DNA of 64,000 bases from Desulfitobacterium dehalogenans ATCC 51507 (GTDB taxonomy: Bacteria; Bacillota; Desulfitobacteriia; Desulfitobacteriales; Desulfitobacteriaceae), in assembly GCF_000243155.2 (NCBI RefSeq), contig NC_018017.1, forward strand, positions 62,001 to 126,000, read 5' to 3'. The notes beneath the pieces are model-generated. The model saw only the letters and a list, made by a program, of their open reading frames with translations, was not told the DNA's origin and made no database searches. The position numbers and the translations under genes are program-made. Below, piece by piece: positions 33,609-42,573 of the stretch (position 1 is its first letter; each line of letters starts with the position of its first letter).

Positions 33609-34484
33609 TTATCCCACAGGTTCTTTTGTCGAAGGGGCTTCAGCCACTTGGCTCTGCTCCGGGTTAACTTCGGGAGATTGCTCAGCAGGAAAAGCATCTG
33701 GAGACTCCGGAGAAGGTTCATCCAAAATGGCTACATCGACTTGCTGGTTGTTGGGAGGGGACAGGATATCCTCATCCTTTGAGGCTGGAGGATCCTGTAT
33801 GGGGTTCACGCTTTCAGCTTCTATGTTCTTTCCTTTACCTTTGTGTTTTCCCTTGGTATGGTGCTTAGATAGGTCCTTATTTTTATTCTTACTAAGCATT
33901 TTTCCAAAAGCCTGGCCCGTTCCGGAGGCAAGGCTGGAGGTGGAGCGGAAAACGGATTTAAAGGTATCATTGATTCCTTTATCGGCTATCATGAGGCTGG
34001 TTTCGCAGCCTTTTTGAGCCACGATAACATCCTGACCGATGGTGACTACATAATCAGCATCGAGGATGGCCTTGCCACTGAAGAACCCTTCTATTTTTCC
34101 GCCGGAGATCTCCATCTGAGTGATCTTGCCTGTATCCGGGTCCACATAAAACTCTTCCACAACGCCAAGAGTTTTACCACTTTGCGTAATGACCCGGGTG
34201 CCGATGATGGTCAATTTTTCCTTGATGAGGCTTAAGATCTCGGGTAAGCTGGCGGACTTTTCCACATAGGAGCCTTTGTCAATGGTAATGGCATCCGCCC
34301 CTACGCTGACGACTTTAGCATAGGGAATGATGCGTTGGTCTTTGAAAAATCCCTTGGGATCAATGACCAAGGCAGCCAGGGCTTTGGACTGAGAGTCTAT
34401 GACCAGGCTTTTCACATATCCAATATGCTGTCCTTCGCTTAGGGAGACGATCGGTAAGGATAAAAACTGTTTACTTGGTTTCAA
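33609..34484 (-). CDS. PRC-barrel domain protein with disordered C-terminal tail
   Basis: The 291-residue protein has two PRC-barrel-like units: LPIVSLSEGQHIGYVKSLVID (about 10-80) and GTRVITQSGKTLGVVEEFYVDPDTG (about 95-165). A Lys/His-rich stretch (about 210-230) and an acidic Pro/Glu/Ser tail follow. PRC barrels act as interaction modules, for example in RimM or photosynthetic proteins; the partner here is unknown. The TTG at 34484 follows AAAGGGGGT; longer frames have no ribosome site. It is divergent from pth. Confidence 0.8.
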   Translation of the reverse strand: MKPSKQFLSLPIVSLSEGQHIGYVKSLVIDSQSKALAALVIDPKGFFKDQRIIPYAKVVSVGADAITIDKGSYVEKSASLPEILSLIKEKLTIIGTRVITQSGKTLGVVEEFYVDPDTGKITQMEISGGKIEGFFSGKAILDADYVVTIGQDVIVAQKGCETSLMIADKGINDTFKSVFRSTSSLASGTGQAFGKMLSKNKNKDLSKHHTKGKHKGKGKNIEAESVNPIQDPPASKDEDILSPPNNQQVDVAILDEPSPESPDAFPAEQSPEVNPEQSQVAEAPSTKEPVG

Positions 34485-34583
34485 TCGTAATACCCCCTTT
34501 ATTTCCTGTGCAAAAACACATAAATCTGCTATCATCAATGTATTCACGGGATGTCTGCAATATGCTTAGAGGAGTGGAGTTTC

Positions 34584-35141
34584 ATGAAGCTCATAGCAGG
34601 TCTGGGCAATCCAGGAGGACAGTATGCGGAGACCCGGCATAATGCCGGATTTCTCCTCCTGGATTGCTTAGCTGAAGAATTAAAACTGGATTTTCGCCCC
34701 AAGTTTCAAGGCTTGGTGGCAGAGACAATGATGGGAGGAGAGAAGGTCTATCTTCTCAAGCCTCAGACTTTTATGAATTTAAGCGGCCGCTCCATTCGGG
34801 AGTTGGCTCAATTCTATAAGATTACCCCAAAGGATATTATAGTGGTCTACGATGATATGGATCTTCCTCTAGGGCGTCTGCGCCTAAGAAGCTCGGGAAG
34901 TGCCGGCGGCCATAACGGCATCAAATCCACCATTGCTGAACTGGGAACAGAGGGGTTTTGGAGGCTTAAAGTGGGCATTGGTAGACCCCCTGCCGGCTGG
35001 GATTCTGCCCGTTATGTGCTGGCTTCCTTTACTAAAGAGGAGATCCCCGTCCTGGAAGAGAGCCTGGATAAGGGGATGAAGGCGGTAGCCCTGTGGGCCA
35101 AAGGAGATGGGGATAAGGCCATGAATTTGTATAATAGGTGA
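34584..35141 (+). CDS. pth: Peptidyl-tRNA hydrolase
   Basis: The 185-residue enzyme has [23 protein letters not shown] (catalytic His), [12 protein letters not shown], and [25 protein letters not shown]. It recycles peptidyl-tRNAs. The ATG at 34584 follows GGAGTGGAG; an upstream in-frame ATG at 34551 lacks a site. In B. subtilis pth (spoVC) directly precedes mfd; here about 2.6 kb of other genes intervene. Confidence 0.96.
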   Translation: MKLIAGLGNPGGQYAETRHNAGFLLLDCLAEELKLDFRPKFQGLVAETMMGGEKVYLLKPQTFMNLSGRSIRELAQFYKITPKDIIVVYDDMDLPLGRLRLRSSGSAGGHNGIKSTIAELGTEGFWRLKVGIGRPPAGWDSARYVLASFTKEEIPVLEESLDKGMKAVALWAKGDGDKAMNLYNR

Positions 35142-35280
35142 AATTCATAAGAAAATTCGGTATAATGTGGATATCAATTCGGGCTGCATGAGCAGCATCA
35201 CCAAAGGCTCATGTTGAGTCTATGTGAAGGATTTTTTCCGGAGTAGAGTAGAAAATTATAATAAGGAGTGGACTGATTAA

Positions 35281-35465
35281 ATGCCACTGCCACAAGAGAA
35301 GGAAGCTATACCTACGCCGATTATCTTTCTTGGCTTGAAGATGAACGCTGGGAGATCATTGACGGCACAGCATATAGGCAGGCGGCGCCATCTCCTGTTC
35401 ACCAAGAGATATTAGTTGGTCTATTGGCTCAGGTTCCTAGACTCAGTTTGCTATGGAGTTTTTAA
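35281..35465 (+). pseudogene. Truncated Uma2/DUF820 endonuclease-fold relic
   Basis: Frame 3 (from 35283) reads ATAREGSYTYADYLSWLEDE, then RWEIIDGTAYRQAAPSPVHQEIL and soon a stop. This is the N-terminus of a Uma2-family (DUF820, restriction-endonuclease-fold) protein. The ATG at 35281 is out of frame by one base (ATGCCACTGCC where ATGGCCACTGCC is expected), and the C-terminal two thirds are missing. A ribosome site (AAGGAG) and a TATAAT-containing upstream region remain. A degraded accessory gene. Confidence 0.7.
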
Positions 35466-35470
35466 AAATA

Positions 35471-35517
35471 AAAGCTCGTGTCAGAGAACTTGCAGTTCTT
35501 TAACACGAGCTTTTTAT
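35471..35517. terminator. Strong terminator between the Uma2 relic and ytoQ
   Basis: AAAGCTCGTGT / ACACGAGCTTT (11 bp, 35471-35481 and 35503-35513) with an inner AGAACT/AGTTCT stem is followed by TTTT. It serves convergent transcripts. Confidence 0.85.
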
Positions 35518-35526
35518 AGTTAGGAA

Positions 35527-35979
35527 TTAGGCTTTTGTCTCAAAAATATAGGAAAGTACCTTTATCGCTTGATCGATGGTTTCAACCGTTACGTTGGCTT
35601 TTTGGGAAAGTTCTTTTAACGGGTGGTGAAGTGCTTCGGGACGAATAATAATAAGGGGTTTATTCAGCGCAATGGCGGTACTGGCATCCATTGCGGTATT
35701 CCATTGCCGATATTTGTTCTCTCCGAAAAGAGCAATAATCAGATCGGATTTTCCTAAGAGAATCTGTGTTCTTAAGTTGTTAATCTTTGAAGCGGTCTCA
35801 TCACGAAAAATAGCATTGGGTTGAGTTCCGAGAACTTGCTCACCGACACTATCTGAATAGTCATGATCCTGCATGGGACCTACAAATTCAATAGGCAAAT
35901 CAAGTGCAGCAGCCTTTTCTTTAAGCTCTTCACGCCATTGTGTGTGGATTTCACCAGCCAGGTAAACGATAAGGTTCAT
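35527..35979 (-). CDS. ytoQ: YtoQ family protein
   Basis: The 150-residue protein matches YtoQ: MNLIVYLAGEIHTQWREELK, EFVGPMQDHDYSD, NNLRTQILLGKSDLIIALFG, and WNTAMDASTAIALNKPLIIIRP. The fold resembles nucleoside 2-deoxyribosyltransferases (the GxIH...W.E start and D.A...A..L.KP pattern), but its reaction is unproven. The ATG at 35979 follows TTGGGGGTG; an upstream frame to 36018 is not needed. Confidence 0.85.
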   Translation of the reverse strand: MNLIVYLAGEIHTQWREELKEKAAALDLPIEFVGPMQDHDYSDSVGEQVLGTQPNAIFRDETASKINNLRTQILLGKSDLIIALFGENKYRQWNTAMDASTAIALNKPLIIIRPEALHHPLKELSQKANVTVETIDQAIKVLSYIFETKA

Positions 35980-36129
35980 TTGATTGCACCCCCAAGGTAA
36001 TAATGTTTTCCTATTCAATTTAGCTTACTTAAGCTAGGAAGTAAAGTTCATGAAGTTTTTCCAGGACTTATCTGGAGTAAATCCTGGGGAATTGAGGCTG
36101 CGATTTTCCCTCGCTTCTGAGGGATCACC

Positions 36130-36291
36130 ATGAATCTTCCAAAAGAGGAGGATAACAGATCATTGCTGCAGAATTCAACTGGAAAAGTTGAGTTCAACGC
36201 TCAATCATTTGGTGTTTGTGGCTACCCAGACAAGACTTCGGGGCGAGGCTTTGCCGATGTCGCCGGGGTAAGAAATTGGAGGTTCGTATGA
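36130..36291 (+). CDS. Possible 53-aa ORF coupled to the phosphate-binding lipoprotein gene
   Basis: The ATG at 36130 has GAGGGA about 7 nt upstream. The frame runs 53 codons (MNLPKEEDNRSLLQNSTGK at its start) to a TGA at 36289-36291 that overlaps the next gene's ATG as ATGA. This four-base overlap is typical of coupled genes. However, the downstream gene has its own strong GGAGG, codon use is unremarkable, and no family is recognised. It could be a leader peptide or chance. Confidence 0.3.
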   Translation: MNLPKEEDNRSLLQNSTGKVEFNAQSFGVCGYPDKTSGRGFADVAGVRNWRFV

Positions 36292-37277
36292 AAAGACAGT
36301 TTTTGATCCTTATAGTTATAACAGCTGTGCTTCTGAGCGGTTGCACCCATCAGGAAAGGGCTGTATCTGGTCATCCGGTGCCGACACAGGAAGTGAGACC
36401 GGACAATGTCTATAACACCATGAGTGAAACAGCTGCTCAATATGGCATTACCCATGAGAACTACCCCCGCATCGATGGCTCGACTTCCACTCAAGGAATC
36501 GCCATGGCTATCAATCGGGCCATGTATCGTTACTCGGAAAACGATAATAGGCCGGAGGATGTCTCAAAGACGGTGCCCTCCTATAAACGCCTAATCGCCG
36601 GAGAAGTAGATCTGATTATTGTGCCTTACGCTTCTTCGGAGGTCCTGGCTTTAGCTCAAAAATCCGGAGTGGAATTGGAATTCTACCCTGTGGCTGCGGA
36701 AGCCCTCATCTTTATTACACCGGTGGAGAACACTACAGATAGTATCACAGGGGACCAGGTACGAACCATTTATCTTGATTATGGAATAAAAAATTGGTCT
36801 GAGCTGGGAGGACCGGATAAGGAATTGATCCCCATTTGTCGGAATGCCGACAGCGGCAGTCAATCTCAGCTGGATAACCTGATTTTATATGATCAGCCTA
36901 TGCACCCTAATATCCAAAAGAACTATGTTGAGCTGACTATGGAGGGAATGCTCGAATTGGTAGCTTTTTATCATAACGGGGGTTTGAATAGCAAGCCCAC
37001 CGACAGCTATGCCTTAGGCTATACCTTGTATACCTATCTCCAGAATATGAATGAAGTGACGGGAGTCGGTTCGCGATTGAAAATCCTCTCCTTTGAAGGA
37101 GTAAAGCCTACGGAAGAGAATATTGCCAAGGGTTCTTATTCCTTGGCCGACGGGTATTATGCCGTGGTGAGAAAGGATTTGCCTGAAGGACATAGTGCCA
37201 GAGGGGCCATAAAATGGCTGCAATCGGATGAAGGAGCCGCCGCTGTAAGGGACCGGGGGTTTATTCCTTTAAAGTGA
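36288..37277 (+). CDS. PstS-like phosphate-binding lipoprotein
   Basis: The 329-residue protein has a lipoprotein signal (MKRQFLILIVITAVLLSGC, lipobox LSGC, Cys about 19). A PstS-type binding domain follows: YPRIDGSTSTQGIAMAINRAM near residue 65, EVDLIIVPYASSEV, NADSGSQSQLDNLIL, and EGAAAVRDRGFIPL at the end. No permease or ATPase genes are adjacent, so it may feed a transporter elsewhere or act as a sensor. The ATG at 36288 follows TTGGAGG. Confidence 0.85.
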   Translation: MKRQFLILIVITAVLLSGCTHQERAVSGHPVPTQEVRPDNVYNTMSETAAQYGITHENYPRIDGSTSTQGIAMAINRAMYRYSENDNRPEDVSKTVPSYKRLIAGEVDLIIVPYASSEVLALAQKSGVELEFYPVAAEALIFITPVENTTDSITGDQVRTIYLDYGIKNWSELGGPDKELIPICRNADSGSQSQLDNLILYDQPMHPNIQKNYVELTMEGMLELVAFYHNGGLNSKPTDSYALGYTLYTYLQNMNEVTGVGSRLKILSFEGVKPTEENIAKGSYSLADGYYAVVRKDLPEGHSARGAIKWLQSDEGAAAVRDRGFIPLK

Positions 37278-37353
37278 GTTACAAAGGAGAGCCTCCAATA
37301 GGATGAATAACCCTGCACCTCTCAGGCAAACCTATTCCTGGGAGGTGTCTTTT

Positions 37354-37530
37354 ATGCTGGTGATGAGGGTTTGTCAGGTCTGTGATCAAGTCTTAGGGGA
37401 GATGGAGCTGGATGACTTGACCTCTGAGCGTCCCGACTCTATAATAAATATCATTGGGAATGTGGCCTATGCCCTTTGCCCAGACTGTATGAGTGAATTG
37501 GAAGTTGGAGAGTACCGCCGATTAAACTAG
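37354..37530 (+). CDS. Small CxxC-pair protein
   Basis: The 58-residue protein starts MLVMRVCQVCDQVLGEMELD and ends CPDCMSELEVGEYRRLN. Two CxxC knuckles about 35 residues apart suggest a zinc ribbon. Family not recognised. The ATG at 37354 follows GGGAGGTG; the longer frame from 37303 lacks a site. It sits between the PstS-like gene and mfd. Confidence 0.7.
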   Translation: MLVMRVCQVCDQVLGEMELDDLTSERPDSIINIIGNVAYALCPDCMSELEVGEYRRLN

Positions 37531-37739
37531 GCGGAGCAAGCAAGCTTTACCGCTTTTCTTTAGGGTGAAATTTCCCTATTCTCCGCCTTGTCCACACTTG
37601 CACTTGTATGTGTTTCCCTAATCTTTACAGTTCTTTCGATATCTGAATAATTACATTAAATCATGCTTAAAACTAGGCTACAATGGGGGTCCCCTTGGCG
37701 GACGTTCATGTTTTTGTGTTGCCTGAAAGGAAGGATTTT

Positions 37740-40700
37740 TTGAAAACCCTCAGCCACTATCTGCGTTTAGGCTTCGATATTGAGGCAGTGGACAAGGCGA
37801 TTTCCTATAAGGAATGGCCGCAAATGATCTATAACTTAACAGGAAGTCAGAAGCCTGCCTTTGCAGCCCAGCTTCTTAAAAGGGGAAAACCGGGTTTGGT
37901 TATTACCTATTCGGAGGAGCTTGCGCAAAAATGGGTCAATGATTTGCGTTCCTGGCTTCCGGAGGAAGATGTGCTCTATTTTCCGGCCTCGGAGTGGCTG
38001 CCTTTTGAAGTGCTTGGAAAAAGCCGGGAAACCACCATTGAGAGAATTCGGGTTCTGAATCGTTTGGCACAGGATAATCACTGTACGGTGGTCGTACCGG
38101 TACTGGCGGTGAATCAGCGGAGTTTTTCCCCCAGCCGCTGGCAGGAGTACATACTGGAGTTAAAGGAAGGGACATCCTATGACTTGAAGGACCTTGCTCA
38201 GAAGCTGATCACGGCAGGTTATGAGCGGCTGGATGTAGTTGACGGCAAAGGCCAATTCGCTATTCGGGGGGGGATCATGGATATTGCTCCCTTGGATGGG
38301 GAACCTTTACGGATAGAGTTTTTTGATGATGAAGTGGACTCCATCCGGGTCTTTGATTTGGAGACCCAAAAATCCACCGAGACTTTAAAAAGTATTAAAA
38401 TTGCCCCTGCCTTGGAGGTAGTGATTCGTCCTGAGGAATTTGAAAAGCTGGGCTGGGAGGTTCGGGCTCAAGCCAGAAAACAAGCCGGACGATTAAGTCG
38501 TAGCGGCCGCTCCGATGTGGCCGAGCAGGTTATGAAACAAGCTCAGAGGATTGAAGAAAGGCTGAAGACGGGTAGAGTGGATGAAAGCATCTATCCTTAT
38601 TTAAGCCTCCTTTCGGAGCCCTTGGAGCCTTTTTTCTCCTTGCTTTCCCAGGATCGCTATGTGATTTTGGATGAACCCTTACGACTGAAAGAACAGCTCG
38701 AATTCCAACAGAAGGAAAGGCTTGAGGAATATACTCAGGCTTTGGCCAAAGGTGAGGAATTCTATAGCCCTGAGGATCAATTCGTAAGCTATGAACAATT
38801 ATTGAACTATGGGGAAGAGCATCCTTTTGTTTTAATCTCCACCTTACCCAGGCAAATTCCCGGGGTTGCTCCAAAACGGATCTTCAACTTAAATGCCCGG
38901 CCTTTGACGGGATTTATGGGGAAAACCGGAATTTTGGTAGATGAGATTGAGCATTGGCAAAAATCCGGCCATATTGTGACTCTCTTTGTCGGGGATGAGG
39001 AGCATGCGGATCGGATGCTGCAAGGCTTAAGGGACCGAGGGGCTCTGGCCAAGAAACATGAACTCAACGAGCCGGTTCAGGAGGGTGGGGTCTATGTCTA
39101 TCCTTCCTCTATTGATCAAGGGTTTGAACTCCCCTTAAGCAAGCTGATTGTATTGAGTGAGGCGGAGATTTATAAACGGGAGCGTAAAGCTCCGATGAAA
39201 CGAAGAAAGACCTCTGAGAAGACGGGGCAAAGGCTGCAATTTGCGGATCTTAAGTCGGGAGATTTTGTGGTCCATGTTCATCATGGGATTGGTCAATTTA
39301 TTGGCATTGAGCGGATTTCCGTAGGGGGAGTGGATAAGGACTATTTTTCCGTAAAATATGCAGGTCAGGATAAGCTCTATGTTCCTCTGGATCAGCTTAA
39401 CCTTTTGCAAAAATATCTAGGAAGTGATGCCGAGACCCTGCCCAAGCTTTATAAGCTGGGGGGCTCCGAATGGAAAAAGGTCAAATCCAAGGCGAAAAGT
39501 GCTATTAAGGAAATGGCCTTCGATTTGGTTAAACTTTATGCCCAACGGGAGGCTACCAAGGGTTACGCCTTTTCCCCCGATAATGTTTGGCAGCAGGAAT
39601 TTGAGGAAAAGTTCCCCTATCAGGAGACTCCGGATCAAATGCAATGCATCATCGAGGTTAAGCAGGATATGATGCGTCAGCGTCCTATGGATCGCTTGCT
39701 CTGCGGAGATGTGGGATATGGGAAGACTGAGGTGGCCTTGCGAGCGGCCTTCAAAGCGGTTATGGACAGCAGGCAGGTGGCGGTCCTGGTTCCTACCACC
39801 ATCCTTGCTCAGCAGCATTTTAACACCTTTCAGGAGCGCTTTATGGGCTATCCCGTGAGCATCCAGATGCTGAGCCGCTTTCGTTCCGCCAAGGAGCAGA
39901 AGCTGATTCTTCAGGGTTTAAAGGAAGGATCCATAGATATCGTGGTGGGGACCCATAAGTTGGTCGCGGATTCGGTTAAGTTCAAGGAATTGGGACTCTT
40001 GATCGTCGATGAAGAGCAGCGGTTTGGGGTTGCCCATAAAGAGAAATTGAAAACTCTAAAAACCAATGTGGATGTCTTGACTCTGTCGGCCACCCCTATT
40101 CCACGGACCTTGCATATGTCCTTGGTAGGGGTTCGGGATCTCAGTGTTATCGAGACCCCGCCGGAGGATCGTTTTCCCGTCCAGACCTATGTGGCAGAAT
40201 TCCGGCCGGATGTGGTGAGGGAAGCCATTCGCCGGGAGATCCAGCGGGGCGGTCAGGTCTTTTTTGTCCATAACCGTGTAGAAGATATGGAGCAGGTGGT
40301 TCATTTCCTCAGTCAGCTGGTACCGGAGGCGCGCTATGGAATCGCCCATGGGCAGATGAGTGAAAAAGAACTGGAGCAGGAGATGCTGGCTTTCCTGGAG
40401 CATGAAAGCGATGTCCTGGTGTGTACCACCATCATTGAGACGGGCTTGGATATGCCTAATGTCAATACTCTGATTATTGATGAAGCGGATCGCCTTGGTC
40501 TGGGGCAGCTTTATCAGCTGCGGGGACGGGTAGGACGCTCCAATCGGAGAGCTTATTCCTACTTTTTATATAAACCCCAGAAGGTTTTGACAGAAGTAGC
40601 TGAAAAACGCCTGGCAGCCATACGGGAATTTACCGAGTTTGGCTCCGGTCTTAAAATTGCCATGCGGGATCTGGAGATCCGCGGGGCAGGGAATTTGATT

Positions 40701-41276
40701 GGAGCTCAACAGCACGGTCATTTGGCTGCCTTAGGATTTGAACTTTATAGTCAGATGCTTAAGGAAGCCGTCCAAGAGATTAAGGGTGAGAAGGTGGAGG
40801 AAAAAATCGAGACCAGTATCGAGGTTCAGGTGGATGCCTATCTGCCGGATATCTATATTGGGGAGCGTCAGCTCAAAGCAGCCCTCTACCAGCGGATGGT
40901 CTCCATTGATAATGAAGAGGATCTCAGTCTGATGATCGATGAATTGATCGACCGCTTCGGTACCCCGCCACGGGAAGTGGAGAACCTCTTGAAGATCGTT
41001 CGGATTAAATGGATTGCCTCAAGGATGAAGATCGAACAGATCCAGCAGGTCAAGCAGCAGGTTGTGTTCCGCTTTGCGGCCGACCCGGGCATATCCGGGG
41101 AAATGCTGATGACCATGGCGACCCAATCTCCCTATCCGGTTTCTTTTGGAACCACAGGAAATGGCAATCTTGAGATTAAAGTCCGTCTGCGCTCTGTGGT
41201 TCAAGAGGAGATTTTAGAGGCTATTCACAAAACGTTAATGGTATTTAATGGTATTGCGTCAAAATCCGCATCCTGA
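37740..41276 (+). CDS. mfd: Transcription-repair coupling factor
   Basis: The 1178-residue protein has an N-terminal UvrB-homology region, an RNA-polymerase interaction domain (GDFVVHVHHGIGQFIGIERI), and a RecG-like helicase (LLCGDVGYGKTEVALRAAFK, DEEQRFGV, TLSATPIPRTLHMS, QLRGRVGRSNRRAYSYF). A C-terminal TRCF domain completes it. It removes RNA polymerase stalled at lesions and recruits UvrA. The start is TTG at 37740 with AAGGAAGGA about 5 nt upstream. An ATG at 37683 would add 19 residues but has no ribosome site. Confidence 0.95.
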   Translation: MKTLSHYLRLGFDIEAVDKAISYKEWPQMIYNLTGSQKPAFAAQLLKRGKPGLVITYSEELAQKWVNDLRSWLPEEDVLYFPASEWLPFEVLGKSRETTIERIRVLNRLAQDNHCTVVVPVLAVNQRSFSPSRWQEYILELKEGTSYDLKDLAQKLITAGYERLDVVDGKGQFAIRGGIMDIAPLDGEPLRIEFFDDEVDSIRVFDLETQKSTETLKSIKIAPALEVVIRPEEFEKLGWEVRAQARKQAGRLSRSGRSDVAEQVMKQAQRIEERLKTGRVDESIYPYLSLLSEPLEPFFSLLSQDRYVILDEPLRLKEQLEFQQKERLEEYTQALAKGEEFYSPEDQFVSYEQLLNYGEEHPFVLISTLPRQIPGVAPKRIFNLNARPLTGFMGKTGILVDEIEHWQKSGHIVTLFVGDEEHADRMLQGLRDRGALAKKHELNEPVQEGGVYVYPSSIDQGFELPLSKLIVLSEAEIYKRERKAPMKRRKTSEKTGQRLQFADLKSGDFVVHVHHGIGQFIGIERISVGGVDKDYFSVKYAGQDKLYVPLDQLNLLQKYLGSDAETLPKLYKLGGSEWKKVKSKAKSAIKEMAFDLVKLYAQREATKGYAFSPDNVWQQEFEEKFPYQETPDQMQCIIEVKQDMMRQRPMDRLLCGDVGYGKTEVALRAAFKAVMDSRQVAVLVPTTILAQQHFNTFQERFMGYPVSIQMLSRFRSAKEQKLILQGLKEGSIDIVVGTHKLVADSVKFKELGLLIVDEEQRFGVAHKEKLKTLKTNVDVLTLSATPIPRTLHMSLVGVRDLSVIETPPEDRFPVQTYVAEFRPDVVREAIRREIQRGGQVFFVHNRVEDMEQVVHFLSQLVPEARYGIAHGQMSEKELEQEMLAFLEHESDVLVCTTIIETGLDMPNVNTLIIDEADRLGLGQLYQLRGRVGRSNRRAYSYFLYKPQKVLTEVAEKRLAAIREFTEFGSGLKIAMRDLEIRGAGNLIGAQQHGHLAALGFELYSQMLKEAVQEIKGEKVEEKIETSIEVQVDAYLPDIYIGERQLKAALYQRMVSIDNEEDLSLMIDELIDRFGTPPREVENLLKIVRIKWIASRMKIEQIQQVKQQVVFRFAADPGISGEMLMTMATQSPYPVSFGTTGNGNLEIKVRLRSVVQEEILEAIHKTLMVFNGIASKSAS

Positions 41277-41312
41277 TATAATTGCTTTTAACGGATGAAA
41301 GGGTGTGTAATA

Positions 41313-42263
41313 ATGAGGAGTTTCCGGAATGGAATAATTGCAGCGTTGCTGGTTTCTACTTTAATCTTAGCTGGATGTTCTTCTGCAGGTGGGAATCAGT
41401 GGGTTGCCAAAGTAAATGGGGAAACCATCACAGAGCAGGACTTTGCAGCTCGAGTCTCCAATGTGCAAAAGACTTATGAAGGCATGGGAATGGACTTTAG
41501 CACCGAACAAGGCAAAGAGGCGTTAGAAGAAGTGAAAAGCCAGATTCTTGAAGCGATGATTGCTTCGCGGCTTGTCATACAGGAAGCTCAAAGACTTAGT
41601 TTGGATCCCAATGATCCATCGATCTTGGAGCAGGAAAAAAATATTATTCAAATGGTTGGGGATGAAACTCAATATCAAGAATGGCTTAAACAACAGGCCA
41701 TGACGGAAGATGAAGTGAGGAGTTACTTTGCTTTATCCGCTGAAATAACCAAAGATGTGACGGTAACCAAAGAACAAGAGAAAACCTTCTTTGACAATAA
41801 CCAAGAGCTTTACGGCGGTAAGGGAGAAGAGGTTCAAGCTCGTCACATCCTGGTGCCGACGGAAGATGAAGCCAAAGCCATTATCAAACAACTGGATGGC
41901 GGAGCGGATTTCGCAGAGTTGGCTAAAGAAAAGTCCACCGATACCGGATCCCAAAGCTCCGGCGGATATTTGGGATCTTTTGGCAAGGGAAGAATGGTTC
42001 CCGAGTTTGAGGCGGTTGCTTTTGCTCAAGAGGTAGGTACCTATACGAAAACACCCGTTAAGTCCGAGTTTGGCTATCATATTATTTTAGTCGAAGATCA
42101 CAAGGCTGCTACCAAAGCGGATTATGAAGCTGTGAAGGATCAAGTGGCGGAAGATGCTTTAGCGGATGCCAAGGCTCAGAAATTTGAAAGTTATTTCTCC
42201 GAGCTGCAGACCAAGGCAGAGGCCAATATCGAGTACTCAGAGAAATATAAACCGGCGTCTTAA
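41313..42263 (+). CDS. prsA: PrsA-like foldase lipoprotein (parvulin-type PPIase)
   Basis: The 316-residue protein has lipoprotein signal MRSFRNGIIAALLVSTLILAG-C. A SurA-N-like helical domain with VAKVNGETITEQDF follows, then a parvulin domain (about 165-260: VQARHILVPTEDEAKAIIKQL, FAELAKEKSTDTGSQSSGGY, LGSFGKGRMVPEFEAVAF) and a Lys/Glu-rich tail. It folds secreted proteins outside the membrane. The ATG at 41313 is chosen (AAAGGG upstream); an ATG at 41295 has no site. It lies between mfd and spoVT, a clostridial-type insertion. Confidence 0.92.
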   Translation: MRSFRNGIIAALLVSTLILAGCSSAGGNQWVAKVNGETITEQDFAARVSNVQKTYEGMGMDFSTEQGKEALEEVKSQILEAMIASRLVIQEAQRLSLDPNDPSILEQEKNIIQMVGDETQYQEWLKQQAMTEDEVRSYFALSAEITKDVTVTKEQEKTFFDNNQELYGGKGEEVQARHILVPTEDEAKAIIKQLDGGADFAELAKEKSTDTGSQSSGGYLGSFGKGRMVPEFEAVAFAQEVGTYTKTPVKSEFGYHIILVEDHKAATKADYEAVKDQVAEDALADAKAQKFESYFSELQTKAEANIEYSEKYKPAS

Positions 42264-42306
42264 AGGATAAGGATTCTCAACAAGATGAATGGTTGACGAC
42301 TCATGA

Positions 42307-42353
42307 AGATATATTTAGAAAGAAGAGATTCTTTTTAAGTATATCTTTTTTTC
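42307..42353 (+). terminator. Terminator after prsA
   Basis: AGATATATTTAGAAAG pairs imperfectly with CTTTTTAAGTATATCT, followed by seven Ts. Confidence 0.65.
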
Positions 42354-42400
42354 ACTCCCTAAACTTTCCTCATCCAATTTAGTAACTTCATGGAAAAAAA

Positions 42401-42431
42401 TGAATAATAGAGAATCACCAGATATATACTA
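42401..42431 (+). promoter_or_regulatory. Candidate sigma-G promoter of spoVT
   Basis: TGAATA (42401-42406) and TATACTA (42425-42431) are 18 bp apart, close to the sigma-G pattern (TGAATA, 17-18 bp, CATACTA). B. subtilis spoVT is expressed by sigma-G in the forespore. The leader to the start codon would be about 140 nt. Confidence 0.55.
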
Positions 42432-42573
42432 TCTATGAAGTTAAAGACAACGCAAAATTTTCCACAGGCAGGACAGTTGTCGGATTAACTCAAGCTTTAG
42501 TGTGGTCTTGCTGTGTCTGTAACGGCCCCATACTAGGTGGCTCGTAGTGACTTATAAGGAGGGAAGAGCGTAC

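Noticed and set aside
37287-37333. GGAGAG...CTCTCAGGCAAAC resembling the ends of a glycine riboswitch
   Set aside because: The intervening sequence is far too short and lacks the conserved aptamer core (GCCGAAGG.GCAA), so it is not a functional glycine riboswitch.
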